Assembly (NCBI GenBank): GCA_004321745.1
Contig: SGYO01000011.1
Location: forward strand, 1-51,979
Reading direction: 5' to 3'
DNA: 51,979 nt
DNA from: a bacterium
Lineage (GTDB): Bacteria; Fidelibacterota; Marinisomatia; Marinisomatales; UBA1611
This document shows, in pieces, positions 17,041 to 25,403 of this stretch. The notes beneath the pieces are model-generated. The model did not search any database. It was not told where the DNA came from and saw only the letters and a program-made list of their open reading frames with translations. Position 1 is the stretch's first letter. Each line of letters opens with the position of its first letter. The position numbers and the translations under genes were made by a program.

Positions 17041-18429
17041 ATGATTATAAAAGTTGATTTGATCTTAAAGGCAGTTTTTATATGCATTTTCTTACATATC
17101 ACCACTTTAGCCCAAAAAAATACAACTATTTATAGTGGCTATAATTTTTCAACAATCAAATACAATCAAGACAATATAAATGAGAGTGTTAACTTCAATT
17201 TTCATCGTGGATTGAATATAGGTATTGAGTACAGGTTCCCAAAAATAATTGCTGGTTTTGGTTATTTCCAAAGAGGCTTAAGTTTAAGCAGAGCTACAAA
17301 AATAAACATTGGTGGTATAGATTATAATATCGATATTAGTGGCCATGAGGTTTATAATTATTTATCAGCTCACCTTGTTTATCCTTACAAACTAAATCAA
17401 AGTTTAGAACTATTTGCTGGAATTCAAATTGGAAAAGGCAATAATGGTGAATCACTCGCGAAACTAAAGTTCACTGATTTTAATAGCAGTAGATCAGACA
17501 ACATTGATTTGAAATCTGAAGATTTCAACATTGATCAAGGAATTAAACTCGGTATGAACTATATGTTGAATTCAAATTTGGGTTTTAGAGCATCCTACTT
17601 CTCTGGACTAAGTGATGTCAGAAGTAATCTTGATGACTCCCTTAATTTTAGAAATAATTCTTTCCAGATGTCCTTATTAATGAATTTTAAAAAAATGCCT
17701 ATTAAATCAAAAAAAAGGTTGCTGGATTCTACCAAGTCAATTCGATCAAAATTAATAATTCCACCAAAATCTATTTTTGTCCAAATTGGTAGCAAAGTTG
17801 ATAACTCAGCCAATATTAAATCAAGTTTGAGTGTTAATTATGGAATCAGAGATAATGTAACAGTAAGTGCTCGAAAAAACGATCATTTAAATACTCTGGA
17901 TATTTATATTAGTACAAATTATTTTAATAGGTTCATCAGAAAAATAAAATACCCTATTAACATAGTCTATCAAGCTGCAATTAGCAATAAACGCGATAAA
18001 TCTGTTATCACTGATGAAAAAGATAATTTTAATTTTTTACATAAAACTATTTTTGAATACAAGATTCGATCTTCGACAATTTTAAATATTAGCCCATTCT
18101 ACATTCACAAGAATATTGCTAAAACAAAACTAGACCCAAAAGGCTTTCCATGGGATTTATGGTTTTTAGAAGCTGGCTTCAATCATATGCGTAACCAAAA
18201 ATTTCATATTTATGGTAGCGCTTATCGATTAATTAAAGATGCAGAACTAGCTAAGAGTATATCCTTTTATTCACTTGGTGTAAGATATAATTTGAAACTA
18301 ATTGAGTTAGATTTTTCATTAAGTAACATATCTAATACGTACGAAACAGCCCTTGCAGATGAAATTGATTCAAAAAAATCAAAGGAAAAATTAATATTTG
18401 GTTTTCAAATAAATAAAACATTTAACTAA
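17041..18429 (+). CDS. Outer-membrane beta-barrel protein (DUF5777-like C-terminal half)
   Basis: 462 residues with a signal peptide (about 1-24, ending TTLAQ). The rest is rich in alternating polar/aromatic beta strands separated by turns, as in outer-membrane barrels. The N-terminal half resembles an outer-membrane porin-like barrel of about eight strands (to residue 220). The C-terminal half, beginning near SIFVQIGSKVDNSANI and continuing with NYGIRDNVTVSARK, follows the pattern of DUF5777 barrels of FCB bacteria. The two halves are joined by a basic linker (KKMPIKSKKRLLD). I cannot name a substrate. Eight bases separate it from the lipoprotein gene, so the two are likely co-transcribed. 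It has no clear ribosome binding site. Confidence 0.7.
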   Translation: MIIKVDLILKAVFICIFLHITTLAQKNTTIYSGYNFSTIKYNQDNINESVNFNFHRGLNIGIEYRFPKIIAGFGYFQRGLSLSRATKINIGGIDYNIDISGHEVYNYLSAHLVYPYKLNQSLELFAGIQIGKGNNGESLAKLKFTDFNSSRSDNIDLKSEDFNIDQGIKLGMNYMLNSNLGFRASYFSGLSDVRSNLDDSLNFRNNSFQMSLLMNFKKMPIKSKKRLLDSTKSIRSKLIIPPKSIFVQIGSKVDNSANIKSSLSVNYGIRDNVTVSARKNDHLNTLDIYISTNYFNRFIRKIKYPINIVYQAAISNKRDKSVITDEKDNFNFLHKTIFEYKIRSSTILNISPFYIHKNIAKTKLDPKGFPWDLWFLEAGFNHMRNQKFHIYGSAYRLIKDAELAKSISFYSLGVRYNLKLIELDFSLSNISNTYETALADEIDSKKSKEKLIFGFQINKTFN

Positions 18430-18437
18430 TTACAAAC

Positions 18438-20789
18438 ATGTATAATCTTAAAACACCAAAAATAAAATATTTATTGCTTGGCCTTTTATCTATTTTTTCT
18501 TGCGAATGGCGAGTAGAAGATCAACCTGGTTACTGAGTAATTACATTCCCCCAGGATGGGGCGACATGTAATGAGGTAGTAACTTTAACTGTTGATGCCA
18601 GTGATCCAGATGGGATTTGTGGCATTGAAGTCAATGTGAATGATTTTAAAATAGATGTGCCTCTTAGTGAGATTTTAGGTAATCTTAACAATGAGCCGAT
18701 TGAGGTTAGTTTAAATACAAATGAACTACCTGATGGCCCAGTAGCCGTTTCAGTAAGTATATGTGATTGTAATGATAATTGCACTGAAAGCCCGCCGATT
18801 GATTACACAATTGATAATACGTTATCTTTGCCAGATACTGTAAATATTAACTCTGTTATTTTTAATAATGGTGGTTTTGAAATTTTATGGGAAACTTCAA
18901 ATGCTGCAGATTTTAATCAATATGATCTTTATCATTCTTTAGTAGATGAACCTGAAAATTTTTCTAAGATATATTCAATTAACGATATTAATAAAACTAC
19001 ATATTTCAAAAGTAATGTCAATCCTTTGGTATTCAATTATTTTTATATTATAGTTTCCGACTCATTTAACTATTCTACTAGAGGTAATACCTACATTTCA
19101 TCTCTAGACCCTAAACCAAATGCAATTAATATTGATTCAGTTTCATATGATCATTTATCAATGAATTTAAATTGGGAGGAATCTTTAGATGAAGATTTTT
19201 GGAAGTATGAAATACATTATGGGATTGATGATTCATTGAATACCATTATTTTAGACAGCATTTTTGACAACTATGAAACTTATTATTCCATTAATGAATT
19301 TGACCCATACATTTATAATTTTTTTCAAATTACTGTCTATGATACTCTAAAACAGAGTACAAAAGGTAATTTTAAATCAAATCAAATTCAGGCTATACCA
19401 GACTCAGTTGTCCTTGATTCAATAATATCAATTGGAGATGAGATTACTGTTAATTGGTTAACACATCAATCTTTGAACTTTGGAAGGTATAACCTATACA
19501 GAGCATTTGAAGGTGATATGAGTGATAAAGAAATTTTATTTTCATCTACAAACAAATTAGATACAACATATTATTCATCCGATAATACATATAATACTAC
19601 CTACTTTTATACAGTTTCAATGGTAGATATCTGGGGCTATGAGGTGTTTAGTAATATTGAATCTATAGAACCAAAGCATATTACTTTCATTAATAATTAT
19701 GATTTGGAAGGGGAATCTATTTCAGGATATTATGGTATTCAAAATCATTTAGAACAATATAAAGTAATTGGTAAAAGCTCATTTGATATTTTCATGGCTC
19801 ATGCAAATGAAAATGGTGAAAATATTTCTTTCCAACCTCTTAACTATAGTGATACTGAAACGCCAAATAAACTCTTAGAAACTGAAAACAATGATGGATA
19901 TGTGTTTATTTCTAACGCTGTTAATAATTTTCAGGATACTGATTTAAAACTTACAAAAATAGATCAAAATGGGTCTGTAATTTGGGAATCAGTTTTTGGA
20001 TTTGACATTGATGGTGAAAATCAAGTCTATGGCCTTGATAATGCATATGATTTACTATTGTCAAATGATGGCGGATATATAATTACTGGTCAATACCATG
20101 CTCAACACCCTGATATACTAATTTTAAAGATAGATGGCCAAGGAAATATTGAAAATAAATATAACATTTCTACAGCGCCTCCCTCCCAAAGAGTAATTGA
20201 AAGTGGAAAATCTATTTTAACATATAATGATAATTATATAATCCTTGGTTCCATATCCCAATCATCAGCTGATGGACCATCGAATGTTTGGCTCTCTGAG
20301 TATGATGTGAGCTTGAATGATGTTGGTGATACTCTTTGGTCAAAAACATGGAATTTGAATACTTATGACGTTCCTGAAAAAATAATACAAATATCAGATG
20401 GAAGTTTTGCGTTTGCTGGATACTCTTTAAATAATTTAGGTGAGCTAGAGTTTTCTTTGATAATCAATACTGATAATACTGGAAATGAGCTTTCATCCAT
20501 TTTTTTAACAGGCGGTTGTTATATTTATGATTTTTTTGAAAATATTGAGGGTAATTACATTGTTGCTGGAAAAAAATTAGTTGGTGATGTTTTTCATGGT
20601 TGGATTTCATGTATAGATTTTCAAGGTAATCAAATTTGGGAGAATACCTATGGAAATGAAGAAAGCGCAGTATTTCAAAGTGTCAAGCAAACCACAGATG
20701 GAGGCTATATCCTTACTGGAGAAGATAAATTGAATGGAACAACTAGTATTTTACATGTTAAAACCGACCCGAATGGTAATATTAATTAA
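18438..20789 (+). pseudogene. Large surface lipoprotein gene interrupted by an in-frame TGA
   Basis: Translation from ATG 18438 gives a lipoprotein signal (hydrophobic LLLGLLSIFSC, lipidation Cys at residue 22). After GY at codons 31-32 comes a TGA at 18534-18536. The same frame then continues without interruption for another 750 codons to TAA at 20787. It opens with an Ig-like segment (VITFPQDGATC, VTLTVDASDPDG). About three fibronectin-III-like domains follow (roughly 125-410), then propeller-like repeats with DGGYIITGQ and DGGYILTGE and K-x-D-x-x-G-N-I endings. Without the signal half the product could only begin at an internal GTG (18636) and could not be exported. Either a recent nonsense mutation (TGG to TGA is one change), a sequencing error or readthrough explains this. 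The frame downstream shows no decay. Confidence 0.7.
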
Positions 20790-20796
20790 TCTATAA

Positions 20797-21759
20797 TTAT
20801 AATTTAACTTTATGTAGGCAAGTTGAGCCTAATATACCAGCTTCTCCATCAGGTAATTGAGATAACAAAATTTTAATTTTGCCTTTTTGAAAACTTAATA
20901 AATTCTCATCCATATACTTTTTTGCGTAATCAAGAATGCGATGCTTCGCATTACTAAGACCTCCATAAAATATAAATGCCTCAGGAGATAGAATTGTAGC
21001 TGCCTGAGCAAGTCCAATACCAAGCATTTTTCCAGTAAACTCGTAAATCTCTTTAATGATCTCAACCCCATCATCATATGCTGCATCCAATTCCTTAACA
21101 CTATAACCATAATTTTTTATTTTATTTAGAAAATCATTATCAGGGTATTTTTCAATATATTCATTAATTGTATATTTCACACCCTTGGCAGAAACATACA
21201 TTTCTAGGGGACCTCTTCTTCCATTTCCGCACATTCTACCATTTGGATCAACTATTATGTGACCTAACTCACCAGCAAAACCATCGTAACCATACAAAAG
21301 AGAATCATTAACAATTATTCCACTTCCTAAGCCTGTACCAAGAGTTATTATCACAACATCCTTCATATTTTTTGCAGCACCATAATGTTTTTCACCTATA
21401 GCTGCAGCATTTGCATCATTTGTTATTTTAACAGGGAGGGATTGATATTTTTTTATTAATGATACGAGATCCAACCTATTCCAACCTATTCCAAGATTTG
21501 GTGGATCTATAACCATACCAGTGTAAAAATTACCATTAGGAACTCCTATACCAATGTTTTTTAATACATAAGTTTCATCGGATTCAGAATTCCATGCCTC
21601 AACTTGTTTAAAAAGGTTATCAAATAAATGGATTGGCCCTTTATCAGATTCGGTTTTAATTGACTTTTTTTTAAGTACTAATCCATTATTTGAAACCAAG
21701 CCAAAAACAGTGTTCGTGCCACCTATATCGATTCCTAAGGAGTAACTATTTTCATTCAT
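20797..21759 (-). CDS. ROK-family sugar kinase (glucokinase-like) with altered zinc motif
   Basis: 320 residues. The phosphate-1 loop LGIDIGGTNTVFG lies at 8-20. The catalytic Asp lies in ITNDANAAAIGE, and the phosphate-2 loop is LGTGLGSGII. Conserved GELGH follows. ROK kinases phosphorylate glucose or related hexoses; here glucose is likely but not proven. The usual zinc motif C-x-C-G-x-x-G-C-x-E reads C177-G-N179-G-R-R-G-P184-L-E, so two of three cysteines are lost, while the kinase motifs remain. There is no N-terminal DNA-binding domain, so it is an enzyme, not a ROK repressor. It is convergent with the lipoprotein gene (7 bases apart) and 60 bases downstream of the PKD-like gene. Confidence 0.88.
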   Translation of the reverse strand: MNENSYSLGIDIGGTNTVFGLVSNNGLVLKKKSIKTESDKGPIHLFDNLFKQVEAWNSESDETYVLKNIGIGVPNGNFYTGMVIDPPNLGIGWNRLDLVSLIKKYQSLPVKITNDANAAAIGEKHYGAAKNMKDVVIITLGTGLGSGIIVNDSLLYGYDGFAGELGHIIVDPNGRMCGNGRRGPLEMYVSAKGVKYTINEYIEKYPDNDFLNKIKNYGYSVKELDAAYDDGVEIIKEIYEFTGKMLGIGLAQAATILSPEAFIFYGGLSNAKHRILDYAKKYMDENLLSFQKGKIKILLSQLPDGEAGILGSTCLHKVKL

Positions 21760-21819
21760 TTTTGTAAAATTATTCTAGGAAGGTATAAATAAGTTATGCA
21801 AACAAGAACGAAAGGCTTA

Positions 21820-22335
21820 TCAGTCAGTAACGCCTTGTCTAATTTCTAAATCCACAATAGGTGCTTGGTTCGGCTCTTCTTCGATCTTAACAGTTTTTGT
21901 AATAACTGTACCTTTACCATAATTATCAAATACAGTTAATTCAAAAGTATACTCACCCGGTGTTCCCTCAAAAGATACTATACCAGAACTAGAATTAGGC
22001 CTAAGTCTAATTTTATTACCACTTAGCTGCTTCCAACTAAATCTGATTCTGTCACCCTGATCTGGATCAAAAGAACTAGTAGCATCTAAAATCATTGGGT
22101 ATGTATTAGTCTCTGGCCTACCATCATGCGGAATTTGAACTTTGAATTTAGTTTTTTCTTCCTGCTCAATATCTGCTAACTCTTTAAGCTGATCTTGTTT
22201 TTGTTGTTGTTGCTGCAGTTTAAGTTTTACTCTATTTTTGTAAACTTTCTCCCTCATTTGACGCTCATACTCTCGCCAACCAAATAGGCCACAGCCAACC
22301 AAAACAATAAGAAAGATAGCAAAACCTCTATTCAT
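21820..22335 (-). CDS. Membrane-anchored PKD/Ig-like domain protein
   Basis: 171 residues, not assigned to a named protein. One N-terminal hydrophobic helix (about 4-20) is followed by a charged, Gln-rich coiled linker (25-60) containing five consecutive Gln. A beta-sandwich follows that resembles PKD/REJ modules: DATSSFDPDQGDRIRFSWKQ, then the F-x-x-TPGEYTFELTVFDNYG signature near the C-terminus. A Cys at residue 15 lies within the hydrophobic helix (VLVGCG), so lipidation is possible. It sits between the pseudo-caspase giants and the ROK kinase with near-equal 59-60-base gaps. TATATT ends exactly seven bases before the ATG, and no ribosome binding site is seen. Confidence 0.72.
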   Translation of the reverse strand: MNRGFAIFLIVLVGCGLFGWREYERQMREKVYKNRVKLKLQQQQQKQDQLKELADIEQEEKTKFKVQIPHDGRPETNTYPMILDATSSFDPDQGDRIRFSWKQLSGNKIRLRPNSSSGIVSFEGTPGEYTFELTVFDNYGKGTVITKTVKIEEEPNQAPIVDLEIRQGVTD

Positions 22336-22394
22336 TATATTAAATATAAAAATTTTAAAAGATAATTGTCCACAAATCTTATTTAATTAAGAAG

Positions 22395-25343
22395 TTACCT
22401 GAGATCAATTAATACTCTTTTCAAATCAGAGCCAATAAATTCAGGATTTTGCAATAATCCATTTTCCAAATTTTTAGTGTAATCAGGAATTTTTCTGTAA
22501 AGATACTCAGCTAGCTCGCCAATTTCTAAAATTTTATCGTCCCCATATGCGTCACCTTTTAATCCCTTCATTAAAAAATATGAAAAGATACTATGCTTCA
22601 TATCATCAATTTCAATAGAGGTTTCTTTAGGTGATGAGGAAGCTAAAAGGTATAATTTTTTTGACAATTCAGGGTATTTATAATTTTCTAAAGATTCTTC
22701 AAAGTTTATATACTTAACATCCAAATAAATCGTAATAGAATTAATATTTTCTAGTACAGATAGTTTTGAAAGGTTTAGAAGAATATCTTCAAGACTTACA
22801 AAAGAAGATGCATCTAGTTTTTTTCCATCCCTAGGAATCAGATATGGTTTTTTATTCAACCAATACCCTAATCCTGAATAAAAAATATTGATATCAACAT
22901 AATCAATATTTGAATATTTACTAGAAGAAATTACTCTATTTCGAACTACACCCTGATGTGGATCAAATATTTTCTCCATATCACTTTTTGAAGGACCATC
23001 TTCCATTTGCCATACTTTTGATGGATATAATTGGTAATCATCCATTCCAAAAAGATTTTGCATATATAACCTAAATATTTTTCCATCTCTTCCTGAGAAT
23101 TTTGTTTCGGTAAAATTGATATCATCATAATTATCAATCGCTAATAAAATGGCCATATTATTAACATTACGTTTACCAATCGGGATATTCGCTTCAACAT
23201 CAACCTCATGTGCTTGTAAAGGATAAGGGTTAACATTCATCGCACCTATTTCTTGACTTGCAAGATTTATTTTTGATCTGAAATTCTTCATCAAAGCTAG
23301 ATCTACTTGGTGCGTAACTTTATTATCTAAATAATCAACAGTCTCAAATTTGACACCAAAATGATCCTTGCTACTTTTAATTTTGAAGTCTAAATCAATG
23401 TAGTCGCCTGGGTCTAGTTTATCAATCTCCATAAGCCCTGTGAAATCAACAGATGAGTAAGTGTGATTTTCTAGTAACATCAAATCCAACTTTTCTGTAA
23501 GCCCAGCTCCTACATTTTGAACTCGAATGGTTAGTTCAACTACTTCATCTTTAGGTATATAATTTGTTCCAAAACTATTTTCAATCGAATAATCTGCTAT
23601 AATTATTTTGGGAGGCTCTACTGCTTTAGTACTTATAATAAATTCATACGGAGTATCGAGTTGAGTTCCATTCTTATCATTAACGTTAATTTGAAATTTC
23701 CAATCTCCTGACTTTATTTTTAAGCGAGATGCAAAGTCAAATTCAATATATTTAGCCTCTTCAACGCCTAAATTATCAATGACTTTTATAGTGTCATATT
23801 CAAGCTCATTTACTTTATCCGACACACTATTGATCCTTACTGATATGTTTTCTGATGGACTTTCACCATCATTTAAAATGGCTAATCGTAGTTTCCCTTC
23901 TTCTCTGGCACCTAGAATATTATCCTCAGAATAATCAATTAACTTTAGGTTTTTAATTTTTAAAAAAGGTGGTTTATTTGTTTTACCGCATATCGCTTTT
24001 GAAAATCCGCTCTTATCACCCTCACTATCTACAGCAATTATTGTATAACAATACTCCTTATCAAAACCAATATTTTCATGAAGAAAAGATATATTTTTTG
24101 TTTTGTATATTAAAAATGTAGAGTCGTCATCTAATTTGGTATATACAAAATATTCAAAAGCACCAGATACTTTTTCCCAGCTCAATTGATTAGATTTGAC
24201 TCCGCCGACAACAGTAAGATTTTTTGGCGATACTATATTCAGCTTAGAACAATGTCTGCCTGAAAGCTCACTTTCAACGTTATACTTATCAATACTAGTA
24301 ATTTGATAACAATGAGTTTCACCAGGAGCACATTTATCATTATATGTATTAGCATTTAAATTCCCTATTAATCCACCATCTCTGTATAGATTATAACTTT
24401 TGGCTAGTTCTACTTCATTCCAAATTAATTTTATTGAGCTTTGATCACTAAATGAAGAGAGCGCAGGAGGCTCAACATAATCTCTAGTAGTGAATTGAAA
24501 TGGAATCGAGGTTGAACCCTCAATTCCATTCATGCTAATAGAAATTATTGAGTATAAATAAGTGGTAGAAAATTCTAGACCAATATCCTCAAAAACCTCA
24601 ATATCTGATTTTGCTATAGATTCTCCATTTCGTAAGATTTTATATGACTTTGCACCAGCAGTTTTTTCCCAGGTTAAAGTAATATTATTTTTATTAACAG
24701 AACCCAAAACATTCTTTGGAGCCTCAGTCAATCGACTATTACATAATGGATCACTTTCAATACCAGATAAACCAAATTTGCCAAAAGCCATCACTCTATA
24801 GCAGTATTGTATTCCAGGCTTAGCTGATAGATCGATAAAAACATTATCTTTCGTATCTGCTACGAATTCTTCATCCCTAAAAACTTTATAATAATTAGCC
24901 TGTTTTAATCCATTCCATGTGATAGTAATTGATTTTTCATCTATATCCGATCTTAGATTTTTTGTTCTTAATGCTGGATCTTTTTGAATAGGCTTGACAT
25001 TAGAGAAAGTATAAATCAAAGGGATAGATTTCTCTTTCTTTAAAACTAATCTTAAAACCAAATCTCTATTGCGCGAATTTCTTGGATTGATTTTTAATAT
25101 AATTCTACCATCTTTTGGATGTTCAACCTGTAAAAAATAATATTCAGGTTTTATATCTAAAAGTTCAAAACGACCTTTCCTGTTCGTTTTAACAGTTGAA
25201 AAAATATTTTCATTAATATCAAGTAACTTAACTAATGCCTTTCTTGATGGTTTCCCCTCTTCATTGAAAATACTACCTGTAATTGAAACTGTATTTGATA
25301 AACAAAGTTGAAATAAAAAAAATATAAAAAAGAGTTTTTTCAT
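22395..25343 (-). CDS. Giant secreted fibronectin-III/CARDB protein ending in a catalytically dead caspase fold
   Basis: 982 residues. Signal peptide (about 1-17), then a carboxypeptidase-regulatory-like beta domain (18-115, GSIFNEEGKPSRKALVKL). About four fibronectin-III-like domains follow (125-455, each with I-x-W-x-x-x and Y-C-Y-x-I). Two CARDB-like segments follow (458-720). A caspase/peptidase C14-like fold occupies about 725-980: it begins MAILLAIDNYDD and ends FSYFLMKGLKGDA and G-x-L-A-E-Y-L. The SGHG histidine position reads SGLG (L825), and the D-A-C-x-S-G cysteine position reads LDVKY (K877). Both catalytic residues are gone, so this should be a binding module. It is a shorter paralogue of the upstream 1595-residue protein, 60 bases away. 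Confidence 0.8.
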   Translation of the reverse strand: MKKLFFIFFLFQLCLSNTVSITGSIFNEEGKPSRKALVKLLDINENIFSTVKTNRKGRFELLDIKPEYYFLQVEHPKDGRIILKINPRNSRNRDLVLRLVLKKEKSIPLIYTFSNVKPIQKDPALRTKNLRSDIDEKSITITWNGLKQANYYKVFRDEEFVADTKDNVFIDLSAKPGIQYCYRVMAFGKFGLSGIESDPLCNSRLTEAPKNVLGSVNKNNITLTWEKTAGAKSYKILRNGESIAKSDIEVFEDIGLEFSTTYLYSIISISMNGIEGSTSIPFQFTTRDYVEPPALSSFSDQSSIKLIWNEVELAKSYNLYRDGGLIGNLNANTYNDKCAPGETHCYQITSIDKYNVESELSGRHCSKLNIVSPKNLTVVGGVKSNQLSWEKVSGAFEYFVYTKLDDDSTFLIYKTKNISFLHENIGFDKEYCYTIIAVDSEGDKSGFSKAICGKTNKPPFLKIKNLKLIDYSEDNILGAREEGKLRLAILNDGESPSENISVRINSVSDKVNELEYDTIKVIDNLGVEEAKYIEFDFASRLKIKSGDWKFQINVNDKNGTQLDTPYEFIISTKAVEPPKIIIADYSIENSFGTNYIPKDEVVELTIRVQNVGAGLTEKLDLMLLENHTYSSVDFTGLMEIDKLDPGDYIDLDFKIKSSKDHFGVKFETVDYLDNKVTHQVDLALMKNFRSKINLASQEIGAMNVNPYPLQAHEVDVEANIPIGKRNVNNMAILLAIDNYDDINFTETKFSGRDGKIFRLYMQNLFGMDDYQLYPSKVWQMEDGPSKSDMEKIFDPHQGVVRNRVISSSKYSNIDYVDINIFYSGLGYWLNKKPYLIPRDGKKLDASSFVSLEDILLNLSKLSVLENINSITIYLDVKYINFEESLENYKYPELSKKLYLLASSSPKETSIEIDDMKHSIFSYFLMKGLKGDAYGDDKILEIGELAEYLYRKIPDYTKNLENGLLQNPEFIGSDLKRVLIDLR

Positions 25344-25403
25344 TACGTTGTTAGATTTGAATTAATAGTCTATGAATGATAATCATATTTTTGACTATCT
25401 ATG

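Noticed and set aside
18534-18536. TGA read as Trp through a changed genetic code, or as selenocysteine
   Set aside because: trkA, the TPR gene, rpmD and rpsJ all use TGA as their stop at correct family lengths, so the code is standard. No GC-rich hairpin of SECIS type follows the codon, and no known selenoprotein motif surrounds it.
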